From Kutzneria buriramensis (lineage in GTDB: Bacteria; Actinomycetota; Actinomycetes; Mycobacteriales; Pseudonocardiaceae): a stretch of DNA of 64,000 nt. Numbering within the stretch: position 1 is the stretch's first letter; every line of letters begins with the position of its first letter. The position numbers and the translations under genes are program-made. The stretch is taken from positions 558,001 to 622,000 of the forward strand of contig NZ_QUNO01000005.1 of assembly GCF_003387475.1 (NCBI RefSeq). The letters run 5' to 3'. Positions 1 through 8,335 of the stretch are shown in pieces. The notes under the pieces were generated by a model. It was not told the DNA's origin, made no database searches, and was given only the letters and a program-made list of their open reading frames with translations.

Positions 1-510
1 GCGCACCTCGTCGCGGCGAAAGCCTTGCGGGAGCCCAAGGATCCGACCACCGCGCCGCTCACCCCGCATCCCCGGGCCGCGCTGCGCCGCCGGCTGACGC
101 GGGCCGTCGTGTCCGTGCTGGCGCTGGCGGTGGTCGCGTGGATCGGCTACCAGCTGGACATCCTGCCGTTCTGGGTGTGGATCCTGTTCCTGGTGCTGAC
201 GCCGTTCGCGGCGTGGCTCGGCTACGACCGGTACCGAAGCCTCGGGCACACGCTGACCAACGGCTACCTCGTCACTCGATCCGGTTCGCTCGTACGGGAA
301 ACGGTTGCGCTGCGCAGCGACGGGATCATCGGATGGCGGGTGCACGCGTCGTACTTCCAGCGCCGCGCCGGCCTCGCCACGCTCGTCGCGACGACCGCCG
401 CCGGGCGGGGCGGCTATCACGTCACCGACGCCGGCATGAGCCAGGCCTTGGCGTTCGCCGACGACGCCGTCCCCGATCTGGTGGCGCAGTTCCTCGAACG
501 GACCACATAG
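1..510 (+). CDS. YdbT-like bacterial PH domain membrane protein, C-terminal part (gene enters from the left edge)
   Basis: The reading frame is open from base 1 and ends at TAG 508-510, so the true start lies outside the window. The visible part has two adjacent hydrophobic segments (VVSVLALAVVAWIGYQL and FWVWILFLVLTPFAAWLGY), then a basic turn and a beta-rich domain of about 95 residues containing LTNGYLVTRSG. This is the layout of the last repeat of YdbT-type proteins with bacterial PH domain 2 (DUF304/bPH2). These are inner-membrane proteins of unclear function, usually with two or three such units. The final bases (from about 490) are copied again upstream of the second lipoprotein gene. 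Confidence 0.7.
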   Translation, partial: AHLVAAKALREPKDPTTAPLTPHPRAALRRRLTRAVVSVLALAVVAWIGYQLDILPFWVWILFLVLTPFAAWLGYDRYRSLGHTLTNGYLVTRSGSLVRETVALRSDGIIGWRVHASYFQRRAGLATLVATTAAGRGGYHVTDAGMSQALAFADDAVPDLVAQFLERTT

Positions 511-524
511 GACGACGCCGCTGC

Positions 525-537
525 TAGGGTCCGGGCC
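525..537 (+). promoter_or_regulatory. Leaderless promoter of lipoprotein copy 1 (-10 box TAGGGT)
   Basis: TAGGGT at 525-530 ends seven bases before the ATG at 538, which places the transcription start at or beside the A of the start codon. No Shine-Dalgarno sequence precedes the ATG. The same block recurs at 2080-2092. Confidence 0.6.
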
Positions 538-2016
538 ATGGCTTGGATCAGGGGGGTCGCCGCCGTGGCGGCGATGATGTTGGTGGGCGGGTGCGCCGGC
601 ATAGCCGGCCAGGCGCAACCACAACTCGGGGCGCAGCCGAAGGTCGCGCACCCGACCGACCGCGACGAGAACGCCGTGCTCGCCGGCCTGCGGAAACTCG
701 ACGCGTGCGCGTTGCTGGCCGGCGGCCCGCCGGTGCCGGTCGGTCCGCACGCGTGCAGCGCCGGCGGAGTCATGGCGGCTGTCGGCATGGACTCGGACTT
801 CGGCCGCCGGTGGGGGATGAACCCGACCACGATCGGCGGCACGAAGGCGTACTGGGACAGCGGCGAGGCCGGTTGCCAGATGGACATCCCGGTGAGCTTC
901 AAGTGGGCGGTCTACCTCAGGACCGGCGCGTCGGACAAGAACTGTGACAAGCTCAGGGCGGCCGCCGCGACCGCGATCGCCAAGCTCGGCAACCCCGACG
1001 CCGTGGCGGTGCCGGCGTCCCGGCCGTTCGCCAACTGGGACGGCTGCACGCTGCTGGAGAAGGCACTCGGCGGATTCGACGCCAAAACCAAGCTGCGCCA
1101 CGACCTTGTCGATTCGCGGTTCGACACCTGCGGGGTCGGGGAGTCCCCCGCGCAGGACGGCACGATCGACATCACGTACGCCACGGATCCGTTGTCCGGC
1201 AATATCCCGACTCGCCGCCAGGTCGGCGACAAGACCGCCGCCATTTCCACTGGCGGCGGCGCCTGCACGGTGCTGTGGGGTGCCGGGCCGTCGGGCTCGG
1301 ACCAGGAGCACGACACTGTCGAGATCGACGTGCGAGGAAGGACTTGCGACGCGGCGGTCGCGTTGGCCGTGAAGGCCCAGCAGGTGCTGGCTGGTCCGCC
1401 GCCGTCGAACGACAAGCCGCAGCGGCCCTTGCTGTACGGGACGAACGATCCGGACAGCGCCGCCGCCGGCGCGTGCGTGGACTTCCAGCATGGCGACGTG
1501 GACTGCGAGCCGTACCAGCCGATCACGCTGCCCTCGTCGTTCGCGGACTGGTTCGCCGGCTCCGACCAGAAGTCCATCAGCTGCGCCATTTCCGTGGATG
1601 CCGTGCGCGAGGTGTACGGCGACGCGTTCAAACCCGTGCTACAGGGCGACTTCTGCTACTACGTGGAGCCGACGCACGCGGTGCTGCTCCGCATCGACGT
1701 GTCGAAGCAGTTCCGGCCGGGCGACTACGGGAACCGGCCCGACCTGTACGCCAACGTGCAGACGACCACGGTGTCCGGCAAGCAGGCCAAGACGTTCACC
1801 GACAGCTTCAAGGCCGCGAAGCCCGCCGCGCCGACCTACCACGAATACGACGTGTACGTCTCGCCGTTCAACGACCTCGCCAAGGACGGCATGATCACCG
1901 GCCAGGCCGAGGCCACCGTGCCGCGCGGCGGCGACGTCACGAAGCCGATGGACGTCTCCCGGCTGCACGACCTCGACCGGGTGATGGCCAAGATCATCGC
2001 CAAGTACGTGCCGTGA
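538..2016 (+). CDS. Secreted lipoprotein, copy 1 of a tandem paralogous pair
   Basis: This 492-residue protein starts with a lipoprotein signal peptide; the lipobox VGGC puts the lipidated cysteine at about residue 19. It has no recognised catalytic motif. Three cysteine-centred segments recur along it (KLDACALL, NWDGCTLL, SISCAISVDAV), resembling the DUF3558-type extracytoplasmic lipoproteins of actinobacteria, though I cannot assign the family firmly. The product should be anchored to the outer face of the cytoplasmic membrane. The ATG at 538 is chosen because the -10 box is directly upstream (leaderless). It is clearly homologous over its full length to the next gene, so it arose by tandem duplication. 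Confidence 0.8.
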   Translation: MAWIRGVAAVAAMMLVGGCAGIAGQAQPQLGAQPKVAHPTDRDENAVLAGLRKLDACALLAGGPPVPVGPHACSAGGVMAAVGMDSDFGRRWGMNPTTIGGTKAYWDSGEAGCQMDIPVSFKWAVYLRTGASDKNCDKLRAAAATAIAKLGNPDAVAVPASRPFANWDGCTLLEKALGGFDAKTKLRHDLVDSRFDTCGVGESPAQDGTIDITYATDPLSGNIPTRRQVGDKTAAISTGGGACTVLWGAGPSGSDQEHDTVEIDVRGRTCDAAVALAVKAQQVLAGPPPSNDKPQRPLLYGTNDPDSAAAGACVDFQHGDVDCEPYQPITLPSSFADWFAGSDQKSISCAISVDAVREVYGDAFKPVLQGDFCYYVEPTHAVLLRIDVSKQFRPGDYGNRPDLYANVQTTTVSGKQAKTFTDSFKAAKPAAPTYHEYDVYVSPFNDLAKDGMITGQAEATVPRGGDVTKPMDVSRLHDLDRVMAKIIAKYVP

Positions 2017-2079
2017 GCGCGTCATCGCCCCATCCGGTGCGTGATTTCCCGAACCGGCCACATAGGACGACACCGCTGC

Positions 2080-2092
2080 TAGGGTCCGCCCC
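2080..2092 (+). promoter_or_regulatory. Duplicated leaderless promoter of lipoprotein copy 2 (-10 box TAGGGT)
   Basis: TAGGGT at 2080-2085 ends seven bases before the ATG at 2093. The surrounding bases (CACATAGGACGAC, then CCGCTGCTAGGGTCCG) repeat those before the first lipoprotein, including the CACATAG that contains the stop codon of the upstream PH-domain gene in copy 1. The duplicated unit therefore began just inside that gene. Confidence 0.6.
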
Positions 2093-3610
2093 ATGGCTTT
2101 GATCAGGGGGATTGCCGCCGTGGTGGCGGTGTTGGCACTGGGAGGGTGTGCCGGCGTCGCCGGCCAGGCGGAACCGGCACTGGGCGCCCAGCAGGGTGTG
2201 CAGCGTCCGGCGGACCGCAACGGTGACGCGGTGCTGGCCGCGATGCGCAAGCTCGACACGTGCGCGCTGATGACCGGCCAGGCGGTGCCGCTTGCGCCGC
2301 ACTCGTGCGAGTTCAAGCAGGGCAATGACAAGATCGACGTGAGCGCCGGCATGGACTTCCCGTTCGGCGGCCACTACGCCGAGACGCCGATGACCGTCGG
2401 CGGCTCCAAGGCGTACATCCAGGACCTCGGCGAAACCGGCTACACCCGGCGATGCTGGGTGGACATCCCGGTCAGCTTCCAGTTCTCGGTGAAGGTGGAC
2501 GCGCAGCTCGGCGACAATGCCGGCAATGCCTGCGACCTGGCCAAGACGGCGACCGCGACCGTGGTGTCGAAGCTGGGCAACCCGGGCGCGGTCACCCTGC
2601 CCGCGTCCCGGCCGCTGGCCAATTGGGACGGCTGCTCGCTGCTCGCCAAGGCGGTCGGCCAGCTTCCCGACAAGGCCAAGCTGGAGCTGGGCACCGGCAA
2701 GTCGAAGTTCGACTCCTGTCTGGTCAACCAGGAGGGCACCTCCGACAACGCCGCGGTCCAACTGGAGTACGGCACGGATCCGCTGGCCGGCCACGGGGTC
2801 AAACCGCAGCAGGTCGGCGACAAGACGGCGGATGTCGACGGCTCCGGGAGTTCGTGCTACGTGCGATGGGCTGTCGGTCCGTCCGGTTCGGACTCGGATC
2901 ACAACACCGTGGTGGCCCAGGTGAGTCTGAAGGACTGCGACGCGGCGACCGCGCTGGCCGCAAAGGTGCAGAAGGCGCTGGCCGGTCCCTCGCCGTCCAG
3001 CGAGAACCCGCAACGGCCGCTCCTCTACGGCGCGAACGACCCCGACAGTGCCGAGGTCGGCGCGTGCTTGGACTTCCATGACGCCGACAGCACTTGCGTG
3101 CCCTACCAGCCGTTCACGCTGCCGTCCTCGTTCCAGGACTGGTTCCCCGCCGCCGAGGACTCGCCGGCGATCGGCTGCGCCGTCGCGGTGGACGCCGTCA
3201 AAGCGGTGTACGGCGACTCCTTCAAGCCCGTGGTGTGGGGCCAGCACTGCATCTTCGTCGAGCCGACGCACTCGATGATGATCATCATCGACGTGTCCAC
3301 CGCCAACACGCCCGCCCGCTACGGCGTGCAAACCGACCTGTACGGCGACCAGACGACGAATCCCGTGTCCGGCAAGCAGGCCAAGGAATTCACCGGCACC
3401 GTCGCGAACGCCAGGCCCGGCGAGCCGGCCTACGACGAGTACGACGTCTATGTGTCGCCGTACAACGACATCACCAGGCCCGGCATGATCGCCGGCCAGG
3501 CTCACGCCTACCCGGCCCGGGGCGCCGCCCAGGACGCCAAGCCGGACATCTCCAAGCTGCACGACCTGGACCAGGTGATGACCAAGATCATCGCCAAGTA
3601 CGTGCCCTGA
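2093..3610 (+). CDS. Secreted lipoprotein, copy 2 of the tandem pair
   Basis: A 505-residue protein with a signal peptide and lipobox LGGC. It aligns with copy 1 throughout: TCALM near the N-terminus, NWDGCSLLAKA in the middle, IGCAVAVDAVKAVYG later, and a nearly shared C-terminus ending KIIAKYVP. The main difference is extra sequence between residues 70 and 130 (a CWVDIPVSFQFSV segment). Function is not recognised; retention of two diverged copies suggests differing ligands or partners. The gene has its own copy of the promoter, so the pair need not be co-transcribed. A perfect hairpin follows the stop codon. Confidence 0.8.
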   Translation: MALIRGIAAVVAVLALGGCAGVAGQAEPALGAQQGVQRPADRNGDAVLAAMRKLDTCALMTGQAVPLAPHSCEFKQGNDKIDVSAGMDFPFGGHYAETPMTVGGSKAYIQDLGETGYTRRCWVDIPVSFQFSVKVDAQLGDNAGNACDLAKTATATVVSKLGNPGAVTLPASRPLANWDGCSLLAKAVGQLPDKAKLELGTGKSKFDSCLVNQEGTSDNAAVQLEYGTDPLAGHGVKPQQVGDKTADVDGSGSSCYVRWAVGPSGSDSDHNTVVAQVSLKDCDAATALAAKVQKALAGPSPSSENPQRPLLYGANDPDSAEVGACLDFHDADSTCVPYQPFTLPSSFQDWFPAAEDSPAIGCAVAVDAVKAVYGDSFKPVVWGQHCIFVEPTHSMMIIIDVSTANTPARYGVQTDLYGDQTTNPVSGKQAKEFTGTVANARPGEPAYDEYDVYVSPYNDITRPGMIAGQAHAYPARGAAQDAKPDISKLHDLDQVMTKIIAKYVP

Positions 3611-3615
3611 CGCGC

Positions 3616-3645
3616 GGAAGGGCCCCTTCCTCAAGGGGCCCTTCC
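3616..3645. terminator. Perfect hairpin between convergent genes
   Basis: GGAAGGGCCCCTT (3616-3628), a CCTC loop, and AAGGGGCCCTTCC (3633-3645) form a perfect 13-bp stem in the 40 bases between the stops of the lipoprotein (+) and zinc-ribbon (-) genes. It is a likely bidirectional terminator. Confidence 0.8.
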
Positions 3646-3650
3646 TGACA

Positions 3651-3941
3651 TCAGCCCTGGTTCTGCGGGAGCTGCTGCGGGGTCTGCTGCTGCGCGGCGG
3701 CCACGTTCTGCGCCACCAGCGCCTCCGCCTGCTCCTTGGTCAGCTCACCCACGAAGCCGCAGTACGTGCACTGCAACGTGTGTCGGGTGCTGATCGGGAA
3801 CAGCGGGATGAAGAACAGCGTGAACTTGGTGGTGAACTTGCGCAGCGCGTGCGCCGCCGGATTGTGGCAGTTGTTGCACACCAACATGGTCATCAGCAGC
3901 TGCTGCACGTATCTGCGGGTACCCCAGATCAGCAGGAACAC
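3651..3941 (-). CDS. Small zinc-ribbon protein
   Basis: A 96-residue protein with a hydrophobic N-terminus (FLLIWGTRRYVQQLL) and two CxxC knuckles (CNNC and CTYC) about 34 residues apart that would bind one zinc ion. A glutamine-rich tail ends it. It matches the small zinc-ribbon family widespread in actinobacteria. Start: GTG at 3941, preceded at seven bases by GGAG. Its biochemical role is unknown. It is convergent with the lipoprotein gene and shares the hairpin there. Confidence 0.8.
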   Translation of the reverse strand: MFLLIWGTRRYVQQLLMTMLVCNNCHNPAAHALRKFTTKFTLFFIPLFPISTRHTLQCTYCGFVGELTKEQAEALVAQNVAAAQQQTPQQLPQNQG

Positions 3942-3983
3942 GTTTCTCCACCCCTAGATCGGACACGACACGAGTGACGCAGC

Positions 3984-5354
3984 CTACCGGCCTTGCCACC
4001 CGTCCGGGTCCACTCCGCCGGGAATCTCGGCGGACGGGTCGTACGGCTCCCGCGTGAAGATGAAGGTGGCCAGGTCCAGGTGGCTGAGCGAGCCGTCCGG
4101 GCGGCGCACCACCCGCAGCGTCTCGCCCGCGTAGTACCCGTCGAGCCCGATCCACGTCTCCCGCCCGACCGGCCGGAACCGCGACGCGCGCCCGCCGCCG
4201 GCGATCGGCGTCAGGCTGATCCAGCCGTCCCGCAGCAGCCGCAGCGACCGGCCGGCGGGACCCCAGTACCAGGTGCCGGTCAGGGCCAGCAGCTCCGGGT
4301 CGACCTCGGTCAGCGGCGCCCACTCGGCCGGCAGCTGCGGCTCCAGCGTGCCGACGATGTCGATCAGGTCGGTGCACAGGCCCGGGATGTCCGCGCCGGT
4401 GGTGGTGTTGGCCATGGCGATGCCGGCGGTGCCGCTCTCGGCGTGCGTCCACACCGTGGCCAGGAAGCCCGGCATGGAGCCGGTGTGCCCGGCGAGCTTG
4501 CGACCGCGGTTGCGGGCCAGCTGGAGGCCCAGGCCGTGCCCGCTGGTCCACTGCTCGGCGTCCTCGACGACGGCCGGCTCGCGCATCTCGGCCACGGTGT
4601 CGGGGTGCAGCACCGCATCCGTGTCGCCGCCGAGGAAGCGGGCCCAGCGCGACAGGTCGTTCAACGTCGACCACAGCTGGCCGGCCGGGGCCATCGCCAC
4701 GGCGTCGTGTGCGGGCTCCGGCAGCAGCACGTCGGCCCAGGGGTGCACGGCGAAGCCGTCGGCGTGCGGCTTCTCCGGCATCGGTGTGGTGCGTGTCATA
4801 CCGAGCGGTTGCAGGATCTCGGCGTTGAGCGCGTCCAGCCAGCTGACGCCGCGCAGCCGGGCCACCAGCTCGCCCAGCGCGCCGTAGCCGAGGTTGGTGT
4901 AGTGGAACTGCCGGCCGGGGCGGTGCTTGAGCTCGGCCTCGGTGACCCGCTCGGACAGCTCCGTCCACTCGACGCCGGGCGTGCGCTCCCACCACTGGCC
5001 CGGCGACTCGGCCGTGAGGCCGGCGGCGTGCGCGAGCAGCTGAGCCACCGTCACGTCGCCAAAGGCGGTGCCGGGCACGTATTTGCCGTACGGCGCGTTC
5101 AGCGCGACCTTGCCCTCGTCGCGCAGCCGCATCACCAGCACGGCGACGAAGGTCTTGGTGATGGAGCCGATCCGGTACTGGGTGTCGACGCCGGGCACCT
5201 CGCCGGCGACCCGGCCGCGGCCGCCGCTCCACGCGATGCGGCCGTCCCGCACGACGGCGGCGACGAGCGAGGGCACGCGCTTGGCGGCCTGCTCGCTGGC
5301 GAGACGCTGCAACAGGGCGCGCTCGGTGGTCGGCAGCAGGGGTTCGATGGGCAC
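3984..5354 (-). CDS. Serine hydrolase of the class C beta-lactamase/esterase family
   Basis: A 456-residue protein with the three motifs of the family: SITK (in GSITKTF, nucleophile serine plus lysine), YTN (in HYTNLGYG), and HTG (in GHTGSMPGF). The N-terminal 320 residues form the catalytic domain; the rest is a beta-rich C-terminal domain common in this family. No signal peptide is visible at the chosen start, so it may be a cytoplasmic esterase or peptidase, not a resistance enzyme. The GTG at 5354 is chosen because GGAAGG lies seven bases upstream; a longer frame would run into divergent corA. Substrate unknown. Confidence 0.85.
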   Translation of the reverse strand: MPIEPLLPTTERALLQRLASEQAAKRVPSLVAAVVRDGRIAWSGGRGRVAGEVPGVDTQYRIGSITKTFVAVLVMRLRDEGKVALNAPYGKYVPGTAFGDVTVAQLLAHAAGLTAESPGQWWERTPGVEWTELSERVTEAELKHRPGRQFHYTNLGYGALGELVARLRGVSWLDALNAEILQPLGMTRTTPMPEKPHADGFAVHPWADVLLPEPAHDAVAMAPAGQLWSTLNDLSRWARFLGGDTDAVLHPDTVAEMREPAVVEDAEQWTSGHGLGLQLARNRGRKLAGHTGSMPGFLATVWTHAESGTAGIAMANTTTGADIPGLCTDLIDIVGTLEPQLPAEWAPLTEVDPELLALTGTWYWGPAGRSLRLLRDGWISLTPIAGGGRASRFRPVGRETWIGLDGYYAGETLRVVRRPDGSLSHLDLATFIFTREPYDPSAEIPGGVDPDGWQGR

Positions 5355-5414
5355 GCCGGATCCTTCCCGTCCATCAACACTCGTGGCAGCGGGCGAGCGG
5401 TTAGCCTGGCGGCC

Positions 5415-6386
5415 ATGGCTCGCACCCGGCTCTACCGTAACGGCGTCCTGGCCGCCGAGGACTTCAACCCGGCGGACATCTCCGACCACCTCGAGGAACC
5501 CGGGGTGGCGATGTGGCTGGACATGTGCGAACCGGACGAATCCGACCTGCGCACCATCAGTGAGGAACTGGGCCTGCACCGGCTGGCCGTCGAGGACGCG
5601 GTGCACGAGCACCAGCGCCCCAAGCTGGACCACTACGAGTCACACCTGTTCCTGGCCGCATACCTGGCAACTGTGGATCCCGACACGGAGAGGCTGCGCA
5701 CCAGCGAGATCTCCGTGTTCATCACGCCGACGACGCTGGTCACGGTGCGCAAGGACGACGGCTTCGACATCGGCAAGGTGCTGGCCCGCTGGGACACCAA
5801 CGCCGACCTGGCCAAGAGCGGCGTCGGCTTCCTGCTGCACGGGGTGCTGGACTTCATCGTGGACAGCCACATCGACTCCGTGCAGCTGCTGGACGAGCGG
5901 ATCGAGCAGATGGAGGAGGCGCTTTTCGAGGACGACGTGGACCTGCGGCCGCTTCAGCGCCGGTCCTACCAGCTGCGGCGCAGCCTGATGGGGCTGCGCA
6001 AGGTCGCCGGGCCGATGCGCGAAGTGCTGGAGGGCGTGCTACGGCACGGCTCGCACCTGGTGGACCGCACGATGAAGCCGTACTTCGGGGACGTGCAGGA
6101 CCACGTGCTCAAGACCGCCGGCCGGATCGAGTCGCTGCGGGAACTCGTGGCGACGCTGCGCGAGACCGAGCTGACGGTGCAGGGCAACCAGCTGAACCTG
6201 ATCATGAAGCAGGTCACCAGCTGGGCCGCGATCATCGCGGTGCCGACGCTGATCACCGGTTTCTACGGCCAGAACGTGACCTACCCGGGCATCAACACCG
6301 AGTGGGGCTTCTGGCTGTCGAGCGCGGTGATCGTCGTGGCCTCGGTCGGCCTGTGGTGGTTCTTCCGCCGGCGGGACTGGCTGTAG
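5415..6386 (+). CDS. corA: CorA-family divalent metal ion transporter
   Basis: A 323-residue protein with the CorA layout: a large acidic and helical cytoplasmic domain (about 1-260) and two C-terminal membrane helices (AAIIAVPTLITGFYGQN and LSSAVIVVASVGLWWFF), ending in the basic RRRDWL. The signature loop after the first helix reads YGQN, not YGMN, so the methionine of the GMN filter motif is replaced. CorA pentamers pass Mg2+, Co2+ or Ni2+; the ion cannot be told from sequence. The ATG at 5415 follows TAGCCT (5402-5407) by seven bases, implying a leaderless mRNA. It is divergent from the hydrolase gene. Confidence 0.9.
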   Translation: MARTRLYRNGVLAAEDFNPADISDHLEEPGVAMWLDMCEPDESDLRTISEELGLHRLAVEDAVHEHQRPKLDHYESHLFLAAYLATVDPDTERLRTSEISVFITPTTLVTVRKDDGFDIGKVLARWDTNADLAKSGVGFLLHGVLDFIVDSHIDSVQLLDERIEQMEEALFEDDVDLRPLQRRSYQLRRSLMGLRKVAGPMREVLEGVLRHGSHLVDRTMKPYFGDVQDHVLKTAGRIESLRELVATLRETELTVQGNQLNLIMKQVTSWAAIIAVPTLITGFYGQNVTYPGINTEWGFWLSSAVIVVASVGLWWFFRRRDWL

Positions 6387-6387
6387 T

Positions 6388-6393
6388 ACGGTG
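6388..6393 (+). promoter_or_regulatory. Candidate -10 box of the trp leader transcript
   Basis: TACGGT begins two bases after the corA stop codon and ends six bases before the in-frame GTG at 6400, so the leader transcript may begin at or next to its own start codon. No convincing -35 element is seen inside corA. Confidence 0.4.
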
Positions 6394-6399
6394 GGGTCG

Positions 6400-6441
6400 T
6401 GATCGCGCGTCGGAACATGAACTGGTGGCCCGCCTGGTAGG
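6400..6441 (+). CDS. trpL: Trp leader peptide MIARRNMNWWPAW
   Basis: A 13-codon ORF (GTG 6400 to TAG 6439-6441) with three tryptophan codons among its last five. A shorter version would start at ATG 6418. It is followed at once by competing RNA stems and a U-tailed terminator, then by the anthranilate synthase gene. It would work as a sensor: when charged tRNA-Trp is scarce, ribosomes stall on the Trp codons and permit transcription of the downstream gene. It is too short for routine gene callers. Confidence 0.85.
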
Positions 6442-6493
6442 CGGCCCACTCCCACGCGCACCCCGCGGCCGTCTCATCCGAGGCGGCCTTTTC
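6431..6493 (+). promoter_or_regulatory. Trp transcription attenuator (competing hairpins and intrinsic terminator)
   Basis: Four segments can be drawn. CCGCCT (6431-6436) pairs with AGGCGG (6440-6445) around the last Trp codon. GGCGGCC (6441-6447) can instead pair with GGCCGTC (6468-6474) as antiterminator. GGCCGTCTC (6468-6476) pairs with GAGGCGGCC (6481-6489) around ATCC, one G-U pair included, followed by TTTTCGTTT as terminator. Segments 2 and 4 share the same core, as classical attenuation requires. Confidence 0.85.
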
Positions 6494-6540
6494 GTTTGCC
6501 CGCTGCGGTTGTGACGGCCCTTCTCGGAAGGACCTCACCC

Positions 6541-8334
6541 GTGCTGCTGGACCGGATCCTCGCCGCCGACACACCGTTCGCGCTGCTCCGCCGTTCGCCC
6601 GACGTCGTCGACGTGCTCGTCGGCGACGTCGTCGAGGTGGCCGGACTCGCTGACATTCCCTTGTCCGACAATGAAGTTCTGGCGATCGTGCCATACCGAC
6701 AGATCTCCGAGCGCGGCTTCGAATGCGTGGACGACGGCGCGCCGCTACTGGCCCTGCGCGTGACCGATCGCGAAACCTGTACCTTGGACGAGGTTCTGGC
6801 GCGCGTCGGCGACGTGCCGTTCGAGCTGGCCGACGCCGGCTTCGACGTGGACGACGCCAGCTACGGCGAGATCGTGCGCAAGGTGCTCGCCGAGGAGATC
6901 GGCCAGGGCGCCGGGGCGAACTTCGTCGTCAAGAGGACCTACACCGCAGCGATTCCCGACTACAGCATCGCCACCGCGCTCGCCGTGTTCCGCCGGCTGC
7001 TGCTCGCCGAGCGCGGGGCGTACTGGACGTTCATCGTGCACACCGGGTCCCGGACGTTCGTCGGCGCCACACCCGAGCGGCACGTGTCCGTCGAGGACGG
7101 CGTGGCCATGATGAACCCGATCAGCGGCACGTATCGGCATCCCGACGGCCGCCCCGACCGGGCCGAGCTGCTGGCGTTTCTCGCCGACAGCAAGGAGACC
7201 GACGAGCTGTACATGGTCGTCGACGAGGAGCTGAAGATGATGGCCCGCGTCGGCAACCGGGGCGGCCGGGTGCTCGGGCCGTATCTCAAGGAGATGTCCC
7301 GGCTCACCCACACCGAGTACCTGCTCGCCGGAAAGACCACTTTGGACGTTCGGGACGTGCTGCGGGAGACCATGTTCGCACCCACGGTCACCGGCAGCCC
7401 GCTGGAGAACGCCTGCCGGGTGATCGCCCGCTACGAGCAGCGCGGCCGTGGATACTACGCCGGCGTGATCGCCCTCATCGGCCCGCACGGATCCTCTTTG
7501 GACGCACCGATCCTGATCCGCACCGCCGAGATCTCCCCCGCCGGCGAGCTTCGGGTCTCCGTGGGCGCCACGCTCGTCCGCGATTCCGTGCCGGAGAACG
7601 AGATCGCCGAGACCTACGCCAAGGCCGCCGGCATCCTCTCCGCGCTGCACGGAAAGTCCACACCGGACACTTCTGTCGCCTCGTTCGCCCAGGACGTCCA
7701 GGTGTTGGACGCCCTGGCCGCCCGCAACGACCGCCTCGCCCGGTTCTGGCTCGACACCCGCGACGACTCCGTTTCCGGGCCGTTCAGCGGCAAACGCGCC
7801 CTGGTCGTCGACGGCGAGGACACCTTCACCGCCATGCTCGACCACGTGCTACAGACGCTGGGCCTGGAGGTCACGATCGTCGCCCACGACTCCGCGCCGG
7901 CGATCGCCGGCTACGACCTGGTCATCGCCGGCCCCGGCCCGGGCGATCCCCGTGAGCACACCGACCCCAAGATCGCCGCCCTGCGCCGGATCGTCCGCGA
8001 GGTCCTGGAGTCGGGCATTCCCCTGCTGGCCATCTGCCTCGGCCACCAGGTGCTGTCGTCGCTGCTGGGGCTGGAGCTGATCCGCAAAACCCAGCCGTAC
8101 CAGGGCATGCAGCGCTCCATCTCGCTGTTCGGCCAGCCGGAACGCGTCGGCTTCTACAGCACCTTCGTCGCCACCGGAACCGTGCCCGGCGTCGAGATCA
8201 GCGCCGACCCCGCCACCGGCGAGATCCACGCCCTGCGCGCCCCCGGCTTCGCCTCCACCCAGTTCCACCCCGAGTCGATCCTCACCGAACACGGCACCAC
8301 AATCCTGGCCACCCTCCTCACCCACCTCCTCTGA
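6541..8334 (+). CDS. trpEG: Fused anthranilate synthase (TrpE-TrpG type)
   Basis: A 597-residue fusion. Residues 1-410 are the chorismate-using synthase domain (PISGTYRHPDG, DELYMVVDEELKMMARV, VTGSPLENA); residues 420-597 are a class I glutamine amidotransferase with the nucleophile in AICLGHQ and the catalytic pair in FHPES. It should convert chorismate and glutamine to anthranilate, the first step of tryptophan synthesis. The same fused architecture occurs in PhzE-like aminodeoxyisochorismate synthases of phenazine pathways, but the Trp attenuator directly upstream favours a tryptophan-responsive role. The GTG at 6541 has GGAAGGA eight bases upstream. No other trp gene lies beside it. Confidence 0.85.
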   Translation: MLLDRILAADTPFALLRRSPDVVDVLVGDVVEVAGLADIPLSDNEVLAIVPYRQISERGFECVDDGAPLLALRVTDRETCTLDEVLARVGDVPFELADAGFDVDDASYGEIVRKVLAEEIGQGAGANFVVKRTYTAAIPDYSIATALAVFRRLLLAERGAYWTFIVHTGSRTFVGATPERHVSVEDGVAMMNPISGTYRHPDGRPDRAELLAFLADSKETDELYMVVDEELKMMARVGNRGGRVLGPYLKEMSRLTHTEYLLAGKTTLDVRDVLRETMFAPTVTGSPLENACRVIARYEQRGRGYYAGVIALIGPHGSSLDAPILIRTAEISPAGELRVSVGATLVRDSVPENEIAETYAKAAGILSALHGKSTPDTSVASFAQDVQVLDALAARNDRLARFWLDTRDDSVSGPFSGKRALVVDGEDTFTAMLDHVLQTLGLEVTIVAHDSAPAIAGYDLVIAGPGPGDPREHTDPKIAALRRIVREVLESGIPLLAICLGHQVLSSLLGLELIRKTQPYQGMQRSISLFGQPERVGFYSTFVATGTVPGVEISADPATGEIHALRAPGFASTQFHPESILTEHGTTILATLLTHLL

Positions 8335-8335
8335 C

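Noticed and set aside
2035-2047. CCGGTGCGTGATT shared with 51485-51497
   Set aside because: A single 13-base match without flanking similarity; too short to call a repeat.
1994-3634. A 546-codon frame antisense to lipoprotein copy 2, and many similar long antisense frames elsewhere (for example 12124-13152 and 17670-21098)
   Set aside because: Shadow frames created by GC-rich third positions of the true genes; they lack RBS and show Arg/Gly/His-rich low-complexity translations.
5355-5633. N-terminal extension of the serine hydrolase into the corA gene
   Set aside because: The extension is antisense to well-conserved corA codons, and GTG 5354 has a good ribosome binding site.
6541-8334. Phenazine-specific PhzE as the name for the fused anthranilate synthase
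   Set aside because: No other phenazine gene is adjacent and the Trp attenuator argues for a tryptophan role.
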